A DNA stretch of 64,000 bases from Mesorhabditis belari (taxonomy: Eukaryota; Nematoda; Chromadorea; Rhabditida; Rhabditidae). Each line of letters opens with the position of its first letter. The stretch's first letter is position 1. The notes under the pieces were generated by a model. That model was not told the origin of the DNA. It was given only the letters and a program-made list of their open reading frames with translations, and did not search any database. Position numbers and translations under genes: made by a program. Positions 11,449-22,302 of the stretch are shown here, in pieces. The stretch lies in NCBI GenBank assembly GCA_958450365.1, contig CAUEEP010000902.1:248001-312000 (forward strand), given 5' to 3'.

Positions 11449-14400
11449 TTAACTTGCTAAGCTGACAATTTTCATGACATTTGCCGAGTAGAAAACTTTC
11501 TTTCTCTTGCAGAACAATTTCTTTCGAATCATCGCATTTGAGAAAATGATCATGTATGGAGGGAGGAATGAGAGGATTGCGCTGAAGATATTGTAGTAGT
11601 CACGCATCGATTTGCGTATGTCTTCGGACTGAACTTTTTGAGATCATTGTTGAAAAAATTATTGTTTTTGATGATTTTTGCTCAATAAAGTGCAATGATA
11701 TTCATTTTTTTTACGCTAGAATGTTGTTTTTAAATAAAAACAATGACAAACTGTAAGCAACTGGGCAAATTTGTGAAAATAAACCCTTCCTGGTGAACTC
11801 AATTCCCTAGAGCTTCAGTTTTTTTTAATATTATTTAATTGAATGTACCAGAAAGAGTGTGTTTCTATCTCAAAGTACATTGTTTGCTTGCATCTGATTT
11901 TTTTTTCTTGTACAGTACGTTTCACATCAATAAAGGCACCACAAAAAATTGCAATAACTGGGGATGCGTAAGAGTTAGAGTTCTAATTCTTTTTTTGATT
12001 AGAAAAAGGAGACAAAATAACCTACCGTAAATACTGTAATAGTACCCGACCCCCATAATGACGGTGCGGAGTGCTGCGTAGTCTAGCTTTGAACGAGTTT
12101 TTCTCGACACTGGTTGATGCTACAATGCGCGCTTAGGTATCAAAAAATAGCTGAAATTCAGGGCTATTTTTTGCTTTTGGAAATCATTTTGGTTATAAGC
12201 TCGTCAAAACCTTCAAAAACATCTAGTTTCGTAGACAAAATACAATTCTCTGTCCTAGATATTTGTAAACATGAAAAGCAGCTACCGTAAATACTGTAAT
12301 AGTATCCCACCCCCATAATGATGGTGCGGAGTGTTGTGTAGTCTAGCTTTGAACGAGTTTTTCTCGACATTGATTTATGCTACAATATGCGCTTAGGTAT
12401 CAAAAAATAGCCCTGGATTTCAGCTATTTTTTGATACCAAAAACGCATTTTTGAAAGTACGGGTGCTTTGAAAAAAATGAAATACTAAAAAACTTTTGCG
12501 ACTACGCGACTGTACGAGGGCGGTGGGGTACTATTACAGTATTTACGGTAGATAAACTTAACTATGACTAAGAAAGTCTATTGAATTTTTGGAAATCGTC
12601 AAAGTATGAAAAACGAACGTTTCACATCGATAAAGGCTTTGTTTTGTGAACTTTTTTCGATTCCCCCTTTTCTATTCTTTTCTATTTCTTTTGTTTCTTA
12701 TACGCTTCCAGCATAATTTTTACTTTTTTTTCACTGCGATGCCACGCAGGTACTATTTTATCGGACTACAAGAAGGATCAGATTGATGTTCTTCATGACC
12801 AGAAAAATCAAAAAAAGTTCACAAAACAAAGCCTTTATTGATGTGAAACGGTCGTTTTTCATACTTTGACGATTTCCAAAAATTCAATAGACTTTCTTAG
12901 TCATAGTTAAGTTTATCTAAGTTATTTTGTCTCCTCTTTCTAATCAAAAAAGAATTAGAACTCTAATTCTTACTCATCCCAAGTTATTGCAATTTTTTTG
13001 TGATGCTTTTATTGATGTGAAACGCTGTCATGAAATCTGAAGATTTTTGATCATGTTCTTATAATTTTCAGAGTTAATTTGAAGTCAATAGGGAATTTTG
13101 ATGGAAATTTTTTAGAAACAATAAGATTATATTCAAGAATTTCATCCAAAACTCACAATAAACCAAAATCCAAAATAGTAGCATGAAGTGACGAAAAAGT
13201 AGGCGCTCATGAAAGAAAACGTGAAGAAAAGAAGAAAACCGTGAAGAGCTAGCTTGAGATCGACCGTGATACGCTCACGAGATCTGAGAAAGAGATTTGA
13301 GTTGAAATTCTTCAATTCAAACCTTTTCTCGATTTCATTTCTCGTAAGATAAGCGAAAATGATCGCATAACAGATCCCGCAAATGACCGACGAGATTGTC
13401 GTAACAATGCCTGCTTGGACGGCATTCGCCTGAATGCTTTTGTTTGAACATGTCTATTAGATTAATCTAAAATGACTGTTTTGCCGTCTGTTGGCTGTTG
13501 CTGTTGGTGTTGTTGGCTGTTGTTGGCTGTTGGCTCTTTTCTGTGAAATCTTATTTAATGTTTTGATTTTGAATATCCCCTATCCTTCCTCTAAAGATCG
13601 TTTTGTGTGATAAAAGGGGACGGAGGTTACTTTGTATTGCTTTTCGTATTTCTTTGAAACACTGAACCAACGATTGATTCTATTTTATTATATTTTCTCG
13701 CTAGATTAGTATTGTGCTAGATTTGGAATAAATATCTAATAATCATTGTCCCCAGCGGTACCCTCTCACACACTGCAGTGTGAAATATTAGGTTGGCAAC
13801 TTAATAATGACGCGTCACTACTTAACATGTTTTTGCAATTTCAAGCACCGTTTCTTCCCTCTTTTTGCATATATACAAAGTAAAAGATGTTGCATAAATA
13901 GCATAGTGCTACAAATTCACCATTCGCTTTTGGCAAAAAATGGAGGACAAAAAATTCCGTATTCGAGCTGTATTGTTCTACGATTTTAAACAAGGAAAAT
14001 CTCCAGCTGAATCTTATCACACGATCATCACTGTTTTGGAGAGGAAAGATACACATTCGGCAATGCAACGATGGTTCAAAGATCCAAGGCGGCGATGGAA
14101 GCCTCGTAGACGAGCCACACCAGGGACACCTCCAGAAGTGGTCGACGATGACTTGCTCGCCTTAATTGAAGATTGCCCAACACCACCGTTCGTGAGTTGG
14201 CAGAAATATTTTAAGTATCCCATACGACAATCGAAAACTATACACACTTGAGAAAAAGAATCGTGTTGGAAAATGAGTTCCTCACGAATTGACCCAAAGC
14301 AACAAAATGGCCCGGTCAATGTCGCCTCAATTTGCTACAAAAATTAAACGAACGACTTTTTTCACTTCTGACGAAACGTGGATCAACTACGAGAACGTTA

Positions 14401-17400
14401 AACGCAAAAATCAATGGCTATCTGCTGGGCAGACCCCTCAAACCACTCCCAAACCTGATATCCATGGGAAGAAGATAATGCTCTGTTGCTGGTGGAACTT
14501 CAAGGGATTGGTGCATTATGAAGTGCTGAAACCTGGCCAAATCGTCGATGCTGATCTTTATTCGAAGCAATTAATGAGGGTTAACGAGTCTTTGAAGAAA
14601 TTAGGGTTCAAACCGGAGAGAGTCAGATTTTTACACGACAACGCAAAACCTCACACTGCAAAGATCACTTATAAGAAAATCGAGGAACTTGGCTGGAAAG
14701 TTTTGCCCCACGCGTCTTATTCACCTGATCTGGCTCCTTCAGATTACTTTTTGTTTCGGTCGCTGAAGCACTTTTTGGAGGGAGAAAAGTTCGATGATCA
14801 TGCTCAGGTCATAAAAGCAGTGAATGACTACTTCGCCTCAAAAACTCCCAAGTTCTTCGAGGATGGGATCCGGGATTTGCGCAGAAGATGGGAAGAAGTC
14901 ATAGATACTAATGGAGAATACCTTTCGAATTGAAAGCTCTTCTTTTGTGTTTTTTTGAAATAAATGATTTGTTACATAAACGCGTCATTATTAAGTTGCC
15001 AACCTAATAGAATGATCTGGAACATTTCACATCAGAAGATTTTCAATGATTTCAAAATTTTTGAGAGCCAACAGTGGATTTCCCTGAAAGCTGAACGGAG
15101 CAGCGATCTGTACTCCCAAATCATTTCTGATTTGTTGTCTTGCAAAGTTAATGCTAAATTCGGAATAAATATCTAATAATCAGGCATCCCCAGCGGTATT
15201 CTCTCACACACTGCACATTTTGGTGCAGAACGCACTGCATAGACTGGGAACGCACTGCAGAGACTTAATTGAAATCAAAAGTACATTAAATGGACAAAAT
15301 CTAAAGGAAAGATTACGGTCACTTCCCAGCTAATATCTAATAATCATTGTCCCCAGCGGTATTCTCTCACACACTGCACAACTGTCATTTCAAAGACATT
15401 AATTTTAGATTCATCTAATAGACACTAAAAGTGTTGATTTGAGTACGATAGTTTTCCTATAGCTTTGTGCTACTGGGTTACCGGTTTAAAAGCAATTATT
15501 ACCCACCGGCATATTGACACTCGTCAGCAAAACGGTCAGCACTCCATCATCATACGTTAACTCGCATTGTTGAAAGAATAACGGTATACAAAAGATCCCA
15601 GCGATTAGGTAATGCACGGTGATGATCAAGTACGTTGGAATCCGGAGCACAAACTAAACCTCAAAAATTAGCAAGAAACCCGGCTGAGATACGGTAACCT
15701 AAATACAGAGCGCAAAAGTTCTTGAATTGTTTTTAAATGTAAAACGATCAGTGGTTCAAGTTTTCTATCAATTTTTTTCAATTTTCATTGTGTTTTTGCA
15801 TTTTTATATACTAATTCATTAAAATATTAATTATTAATTAAAATATTTAGATAAGAAATGGATCTAAATGGATCTAAAGCGCTTAATGAATCTAAAGCAA
15901 AGGCGACAAGTCATTCTTCGATCACACACAGAAGACATCCATCGAAATCATCGCAATTACCAAAGATTCAAGAACAGTAAGACGATTCGAGGAGATGAAG
16001 AATGATTGGGATCATCTCATCCATTGTTGTCAAGTCAGAGAATGTAAACTAAGTACGGTGTCGATTGCCGCGACATTTGCCGCGATCCGATCAATGCGAA
16101 AAATGGACAAAGACTTGGAAATCAGGATAACATTCGGAGAATTGTCAAAAAGAAACTCCACTTCAATTTGCCGGCGTTGTTGAAGGGAGCGGCTTTCGTA
16201 ATTTCCGGCTTTAAGATCATTGTGTCATTGTCGGCCTCACTCGCGAAATCGGTCATCGGAACCCTTGCCGTCTTGTCGAAGTTGATGATGGTGTCGGGGT
16301 ATTCAGTGGTTTCATGTGATAATGTGAAACACTTCGGTGCACGAGTCGCTTCAAGATCGCTTCTAAAAATTAAAAACGCCGCTACAAAATCGAAAGAAGT
16401 TGAAGAAGACAAAATGAAGAACGGAAAGGTTCAATCCAAAAAGATGTCTGGTTATTCGTGTTCACAGACGAAAAGATATTCTCGACTCGAAAAAGAAATG
16501 ATTCTAATTTTCTGTTAGGGGATTGGCTTACCAGTTGACACGTTTAAACCTGGCTACCGCGGTAGAGATGTCAACAAAAAGTCGTCAAATATGGCAGGAA
16601 ATCACATCTGATTTGTTTCTGCTATTTTTGATATAAAAAGCATCAAATAAAAACAAAATGATAGAAATTTTTGACTTAGAATCGGCAATTGTCACTCTTT
16701 AACAAGCCTGGAACGAGATAACCAGCGACCATCATCAAAAATTGATTGATGGCGGATGATTGATAACTTGACATTGTTTTAATTTTCTTAAGAATCCAAA
16801 TAAACATTTTGTTAAGAAATGTTTGAAAAAATGAAAGCTTTTAGTTTTGAAATACCTCTAAAGTAGTCCAAGAACTTGTAGAACAAGAACAAGAACCCTG
16901 TAGCGCAAAAGTTCTTCAAGAATAACTTGTGCTCAAGCTATTCTTGATGTTCAACTTCGAGAAAAGCTCTAGTTTAGCTCATTGAAATCATTAAACTTTA
17001 CATTATAGACTTTAGTTGATTGGTAGCAGATGGCTATCAAGCGATGCAGTGAAATGAAGACGATACCGATTACTCGAAAATACGCACAAGCATACACCTG
17101 AGTGTAGGACCAGGTGGCAAAATAGGTGTCTCTAAATTTGCATTGATTTGTTGGTAAAAATGGTTTTGATCTTGGGTCAGATGAGGAGTATTTGACTCTT
17201 CAACATCAGTGAAGCAAAGCCGCTTCTCCCAGGTAGTTTTTGCATCTTTGTTTAGTCAACAATGACAGGATAAATGTCATTTCCCGCGGATGCGGTTAAT
17301 ACGAGGAAATACTATAAACAGCTTTCTAGCTTAAATCTATTCAAAGCCATATCAAGGCTGCAAATCAAACAAATCAAACTATAAAGCCTGTTGAAATTGA

Positions 17401-18387
17401 ATGAAGTATGATGTCAAAGGGTAATTTGCATGTTAGCTTGTTGAGACAAAGATCCAGAATTATCAAACGTGGTTCTATTCCGGTTAGTGGCACTTGTTCT
17501 AGTGTAATAAAGTGATATTACCCAGTATTAAAGTGATATTACCCAGTAATAAAGTGTATTACCCAGTACCTTAGTAATCAAATTTTAACTCTATCAAAGA
17601 AGAATACTTGAGAGCCCATATAAAGTCCATGACTAGAGTCACTTGCTCGTTGCGCCCATTCTGAAAGATCATCTGGCTAAGCATGCACATAATGTCAAGG
17701 AAACCCTGAAATGAGTACGTTGGAGAGATGATTGACAAGGGATGGACAACTGGATGTTTAAAGAAGTTTTAGAGAAGTTTTGTTTACGTTTGTTTGCTAG
17801 TTTTTTTTTTACGATTATGTGCAGCGCTAGAGAACACACAAGGCATTAAAACCTAAAAAAAGAAAAAAGACAATCAACTACTGAACTTGCGACCAGAGAG
17901 CCTTGCGTTCTAACGCACTACCACTCAGCCACCGCCGCAACTGTTTTGAGCTCGCGGAAGACAGGGCTTTAATTTTTAAGTTTGATTTGATTTTAAAAAC
18001 TCCTTACAAAGCTTTAAATATAACTTTTCACAGAGTGTTCTATAGCAAAAAAAAAGAAATGATTAGCGATTAGTGCTAATCATGCTAATCATGATTAGCA
18101 TCATGATTAGCGTAAAATTCTGCTGGAATGATCTATAGCATGAGCTATAGCTCATTTGATTTGGCTAGCACATCCAATTGTCCTTCCCATTACTGTTTTA
18201 TCTGTATTATCTCATTGTAGTTTGCTTAAAAGCTTACTTGCGAAATCGTTAGTGTCCAGAATAAGCCGCCGAAAGGACCTTTTGAATTTAAAAACTTTTC
18301 GTAAATGACCACCCCCAAAACGATTAAATATATCGGAATCGAGATGGTGGAGATGATGAAAAAGATGAGAACTTGTGCATTCACCAT
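11449..18387 (-). CDS. Serpentine chemoreceptor, srv-like (copy B), 7 exons, 312 aa
   Basis: Spliced minus-strand model: 18387-18238, 17705-17608, 17131-17002, 15653-15507, 13429-13323, 13283-13157, 11628-11449. All introns are GT...AG and phases agree; stop at 11449-11451. Exon order, exon sizes and motifs follow copy A: WTLTISQ after TM1, GFLDIMCMLSQ in TM2, DTYFATWSYTQVYACAYFRV and LHRLIAIC in TM3, LTYDDGVL after TM4, and PPYMIIFSNAMIRKKLF in TM7. It differs by an extra 39-nt intron (13284-13322) in the TM5-TM6 region that copy A lacks. The role is inferred as for copy A. Introns hold a full mariner, several MITEs and a tRNA-like relic, which explains the 7-kb span for a 936-nt coding sequence. 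Confidence 0.88.
11917..13023. mobile_element. Large fold-back element with nested MITEs
   Basis: The ends are ACGTTTCACATCAATAAAGG (left) and the inverse ATTGATGTGAAACG (right). Both flanks continue with GAGTTCTAATTC and GTTATTGCAA-type matching arms. A second inverted pair sits inside (TTCACATCGATAAAGGCTTT near 12621 and CAAAGCCTTTATTGATGTGA near 12828). Two copies of the TACCGTAAATACTGTAATAG family (12023-12175, 12283-12550) are inserted in the left half. It occupies intron 6 of srv-like gene B. Confidence 0.65.
12283..12550. mobile_element. Palindromic MITE, family TACCGTAAATACTGTAATAG (copy 3)
   Basis: Full-length copy closely similar to 7880-8145, with both ends present. A left-half copy stands at 12023-12175 in the same orientation. 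Confidence 0.85.
13489..13545. repeat. GCTGTTGTTG-type simple repeat
   Basis: Short irregular run of TGTTGGCTGTTG units in intron 4 of srv-like gene B. Confidence 0.8.
13788..15007 (+). mobile_element. Mariner transposon with intact 28-bp inverted ends
   Basis: The ends are perfect 28-bp inverted repeats (13788-13815 and 14980-15007) beginning TTAGGTTGGCAACTTAATAA, flanked by a TA duplication (13786-13787 and 15008-15009). Total length is 1220 bp, typical of mariner. The transposase inside is broken (next entry). Repeats of a 47-bp motif beginning AATATCTAATAATCATTGTC lie on both sides (about 13729 and 15165). The element is in intron 4 of the srv-like gene B. Confidence 0.95.
13940..14933 (+). 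pseudogene. Mariner transposase, frameshifted
   Basis: The N-terminal part (13940-14250) starts MEDKKFRIRAVLFYDFKQGK and covers the paired helix-turn-helix DNA-binding region. Between about 14170 and 14300 the reading frame shifts and contains in-frame stops; remnants such as VRELAEIF and VSHTTIENY are seen in another frame, and the WVPHEL linker is degraded. The C-terminal frame (to 14933) keeps the whole catalytic domain: the first Asp in TSDETW, the second in LHDNAKPH, the third in SPDLAPSDY. The 34-residue spacing between the last two is the DD34D signature of mariner. It cannot make a full protein, but the ends could still be moved by a transposase made elsewhere. Confidence 0.92.
15165..15378. 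repeat. Dispersed 47-bp motif, two of three copies
   Basis: Copies of a motif beginning AATATCTAATAATCATTGTC and ending TCTCACACACTGCA occur at about 13729-13777, 15165-15213 and 15331-15377. They bracket the mariner and may be ends of an older element. Confidence 0.7.
15855..16520 (+). other. Unassigned coding-like stretch in an intron
   Basis: Inside intron 3 of srv-like gene B lies a stretch richer in GC than its surroundings. A plus frame starts at about 15858 and stays open until a possible donor near 15978 (CAAGAACA|GTAAGA). A second open frame runs 16168-16518 with a hydrophobic Ala/Ser/Val-rich start and a Lys-rich end. The minus strand is also open at 16122-16412. No family is recognised. 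It may be a small nested gene or a captured gene fragment; evidence is weak. Confidence 0.2.
17884..17943 (-). pseudogene. tRNA-like relic
   Basis: On the minus strand an A-box (TGGCTGAGTGGTAGTGCG) is clear, but the B-box is changed to GGTCGCAAGTTC. The neighbouring sequence to about 18150 resembles that next to the relic at 31722-31776, so the two may belong to one tRNA-derived repeat family. Confidence 0.4.
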
Positions 18388-19030
18388 TAGGTGAATATTT
18401 TTTTGAAAACAAATGCGCAAATGATTATTCGAGATTTCGAGATTTCGAGAATCTTTTTTTTAATTTCTAAATCACATTTCTAAATCAAAATTTCTAAATC
18501 AAAATATTTCCATTTTTGCGCGTTTTTTTGAGTCACTTGGGACGGGCAGAATTCGTGGAAAATGGAAGTTTCGTCTTTCAAACAAAAATACAATTAAAAT
18601 CAACTGCAAACGGGGTGATTTTTAATGAGAATAAGGTGCGTCAGTCGATTGAGAGCGATTTTTGTTTTTGATTGATCTTTGAGCTTAAAACAAAGTTCAA
18701 CAATTTCAACAAATTTCAACAATTTCAACAAATTTCAACAATTTCAACAAAGTTCAACAACAACAACAAAGCTTGAGTTCAGTTATTTTGTCTAAAATCT
18801 AAAACTATCAGCTGAATCATGTGCTAAAGAAATTGCCGATTTCAAATGAATAATCGAAAAGATAGACGGCAAATTGTTGAAGTTTTTCGAATTTCAAACG
18901 AATCAATGTTTTTCCTTTTACACTAATTCAATAATTCAAATTCAAAATTCAACAAAATCATCAATTAAGTCAAACTTTTGTTTTCAGCGGCTGTTTTATC
19001 TTGGTTTTTCATCTTGGAATTGTAATCTTA
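18388..19030. other. Intergenic, AT-rich
   Basis: Upstream region of srv-like gene B. It contains short CAACAATTTCAACAAATTT tandem units near 18690-18770. I see no gene and no clear promoter element. Confidence 0.5.
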
Positions 19031-19276
19031 GCCATTCTGAGCCATTCTGAGCCATTCTGAGCCATTCTTAGCCATTCTTAGCCATTCTGAGCCATTCTGA
19101 GCCATTCTGAGCCATTCTTAGCCATCCTTAGCCATTCTTAGCCATTCTTAGCCATTCTGAGCCATTCTGAGCCATTCTGAGCCATTCTGAGCCATTCTGA
19201 GCCATTCTTAGCCATTCCGAGCCATTCTGAGCCATTCTTAGCCATTCTGAGCCATTCTGAGCCATTCTTAGCCATT
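19031..19276. repeat. 10-bp satellite, about 24 units
   Basis: Unit GCCATTCTGA or GCCATTCTTA repeated about 24.5 times with very few other changes. The minus-strand frame giving a 10-residue repeat (EWLRMAQNGS) is a by-product of the period. Confidence 0.95.
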
Positions 19277-19820
19277 TAGTTTGTTGGATTTCTTTTAAAA
19301 GACTTTTATGCAATCAATCTACACTTTTAGATTGATTTTAGAAGTCGACACTTTTATGCAATCAATTTACATTTGTCTCTCAAAATTTTACGTAAAACAA
19401 GCACTATCATTTTTGATTTAAAACGACTCAACATCACTCTAGTTGCTTGATTGTTTCTTTGATTTAAAACGTCAATCTAACTGCAAAATAGTGTTCTTGA
19501 AGATGACTTCTTTTGACGTTCACAGTTTTCCTTAGGGAAACTAAATTAAAAATGAGAACAAAAAGTAGATTTCGCTCAAGAATACGTAAAAATGGGTTTA
19601 ATCGAAATCAAAGAGAAAAGTAGCTGAGCCCATTCGGTCAATGTTATTCTTTCATAAATACTTTGCATATCAAAGCTTTATTTCCCATGGCAGTTATGGA
19701 CCCGTTGATGAAAAGATCTTGGAGTGGCCTCCAAGACAGATGTAACCATTCGAGAAGGAGTCGAAGCTCCAATAGATGCATAGTATCTATTAAATATTAA
19801 GTATCCAGTTTTCACATAGA

Positions 19821-19935
19821 CATAGTCGTATCCGGACAGCAAATTTCGTTGCATCCACTTTGAAAACAATCACCGCTTAGAGGACACGTTTTCGATCCAC
19901 CGCAACGAGCCGTTTGGTAAATGGAACCTCTGAAA
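19821..19935 (-). other. Possible terminal exon of a small Cys-rich protein
   Basis: After an ATTTCAG acceptor (minus strand), one frame reads GSIYQTARCGGSKTC and continues with further Cys to GCNEICCP and a stop near 19823. The seven-Cys spacing resembles short secreted Cys-rich modules. No upstream exon joins it convincingly, so this may be a relic or chance. Confidence 0.2.
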
Positions 19936-20043
19936 TTATTATCTAAACTAGGTATATTCAAAAGTTAAAATATCTTGTGCTATCTAGCTGAAATTACTCT
20001 AAAGCGTAAAATCTCACGTGCACGGACAATTGCGACCGTTTTG

Positions 20044-20818
20044 TTTATGCTTTTGCTTTCGCAGAGTCCACACATGACCTGCATTCGATCTAAATAGCAA
20101 TTGTGAACTATTGACTCTTGTTCCTGAGATTTTTGGCTCTGTGCTGTATTTTCTTCCGCAAACTTTGAGGTCCTCAAGAGGCTATGCAGAAATTGATCTA
20201 CAATTTGTCCTCCTACAATTTGATCTACAATTTATTCACAAATGTAACCGAGTATTTCAAGAAAGAGTGACGCGAGTAAGTGCTTTACTCAAAAAAAAGA
20301 TCTTTCTCCAGAATCTTTTGTATGTCGGAACCAGAGCCATCGTAGACAACTTTCCTTTTGTTGGTCCACCTTTGCAAGATGAAATGAATCGGTGTATTTG
20401 GCCATATAGGCTTCGCCGGGAACTCTGGAAAAGAACTCTGGAAAAGAAGCCTATATGGCCAAATACACCGATTCATTTCATCTTGCAAAGGTGGACCAAC
20501 AAAAGGAAAGTTGTCTACGATGGCTCCGGGTTCCGACATTCAAAAGATTCTGGAGAAAGATCTTTTTTTTGAGTAAAGCACTTACTCGCGTCACTCTTTC
20601 TTGAAATACTCGGTTACATTTGTGAATAAATTGTAGATCAAATTGTAGGAGGACAAATTGTAGATCAATTTCTGCATAGCCTCTTGAGGACCTCAAAGTT
20701 TGCGGAAGAAAATACAGCACAGAGCCAAAAATCTCAGGAACAAGAGTCAATAGTTCACAATTGCTATTTAGATCGAATGCAGGGTCATGTGTGGACTCTG
20801 CGAAAGCAAAAGCATAAA
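20044..20818. repeat. Near-perfect 775-bp palindrome
   Basis: The left arm (20044-20412) and right arm (about 20445-20818) are inverted copies about 370 bp long, differing only at a few positions (for example an added C near 20782 and T/A near 20331). The ~30-bp centre contains the short direct repeat GAACTCTGGAAAA. The same open frame therefore appears on both strands (20111-20572 and 20478-20750). No TA or terminal motif typical of a transposon is obvious. The high identity points to a recent inverted duplication or to arms kept alike by gene conversion. Confidence 0.9.
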
Positions 20819-20994
20819 TAAAATTATGATATTTGTGAAATTGTGCATCATCATTCTTATTATAAGCGCTTGATAAGCGAAATTATCTAACAATTATTTA
20901 GAATTTTATCTAGAAATTTTAAATTCTGATTGTCTACTTGTTTTTTGCGGAATTTAAGTGTTTTTTATTTACAGATAGAACGACGACAAGCGAA

Positions 20995-22012
20995 ATGCTA
21001 TTTATTATGCGAAAGCTGAGGTCATTTTCAATGGAGAAGCTATGCTACGATCTAAAGCTGAAAGTATTCGATCAGATGAAGCCGAATGATGCGAGTGAGT
21101 TGGTTAAGGTGAATGAAGGATTTTCGATCGATCCTGTTGCGGACACCCTGGATAGTTTTGGGGCATCACGTGCACAAGAACGAATTTCTTGAGGGAGAGA
21201 TTGAAATCGAGAAACTACCCTCCTACGGCACATCCAACATCATACTGGCTACGGATCTCTATTTTTCATTCTCTAAACGAATTCAATTGTGTGACTATCT
21301 GGAGATATTCTTCTAGCAAAAACCAAAAAATCAATTAGAATTTGTGAAAAAGATAAGACTCTGTGTGCGATTTCTCTTTGTGCGGAAACACAAACGTAGT
21401 CACACGCAACTTTCTCGTTGCTCTTTGCTGAAATTTTTCGAGAATTTTCACGGACTCATTGAAAATGAGGCACATTTTCAAGTGTACTTTCCCGGTTTTT
21501 TCGATGAAAATTAAGTGATGAGGAAGCGTTTCGAAAATTTTCTTATAAATCAGGTAAGTCACTGTCGTCAGTGACTGTCGAAACTGACGTTTTGACTGAA
21601 TGACTGTCGAAAAATCAAACTTTCTCGTCGTGATCTTAATTCGTTTGGTTCCACTTTTCTCCACGGATTCCAATACTACGATGCTTTTGCTAAGATTAAA
21701 CACTTCGATTAAACACTTGATGATCTCTGAAATGGAAGAGAATAAAATGGATGAGTTCGTGCAATTAATCGTTAAAAAAGGAATCCCGTGTAAGAATTTA
21801 AACGCGGGTTTTTTGTGTTTAAATATGTTAAATCACTAGAAATGATTCCCCGAATGGTCTATTTTCTTTTACACTTCCGATTTGAAGCAATGAAGCGATT
21901 TGATGGAGAAAATCAGCCAGAATTTCATGAAAATAGCGATCGAACATTTGAAAGATTATTGCGAAGGAAAGCCTATTTTTGCGCAAAGTCTATTTTTTCG
22001 ACGAAACATTGA
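20995..22012 (+). pseudogene. F-box-like gene, probably decayed
   Basis: After a TTTACAG acceptor (about 20972), a frame starting at 20995 reads MRKLRSFSMEKLCYDLKLKV and FDQMKPNDASELVKV, which resembles a degenerate F-box (Leu-Pro replaced; L-K-x-F-D-x-M-x-P-x-D-A pattern). It stops at 21190. A second frame continues (ENEFLEGEIEIEKL-type, to 21316) and further open pieces extend to about 22012. I could not join them by clean introns, so it is either a pseudogene or a gene whose structure I misjudge. Nematode F-box genes form large, fast-decaying families that act as ubiquitin-ligase adaptors; that role is an inference here. Confidence 0.3.
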
Positions 22013-22199
22013 CCCGAGCAAGGATTGTGTCTTTACCAGTAAACAAATCAACAAGACAATCCAAAAACATCGCAACTAACGTGAATTTCAGCTTTCGAAC
22101 TTTTAATTCAAAAAAAGTCTCAATTTTGAGCAGCAAATAGATTCTTAAACATTGTCTGAAGTTGAACTGAAAAAAGGTGAGCTTATGAAACATATTCCT

Positions 22200-22302
22200 A
22201 TTAAACAATCGATAATCGATATTCGATAATCGATAATCGATATTCGATAATCGATAATCGATAATCGATATTCGATATTCGATAATCGATACTCGATAAC
22301 AA
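22200..22302. repeat. ATCGATATTCGATA simple repeat
   Basis: About a dozen units of CGATAATCGATATT-type sequence, self-complementary through ATCGAT. Confidence 0.9.

Noticed and set aside
19031..19276. CRISPR-like regular repeat array
   Set aside because: Units are contiguous with no spacers and the DNA is eukaryotic.
19128..19313. Minus frame with a 10-residue repeat
   Set aside because: Direct translation of the 10-bp satellite.
20111..20750. Same ~150-codon protein on both strands
   Set aside because: It is the result of the near-perfect palindrome; no family match and the frames run through the arms symmetrically.
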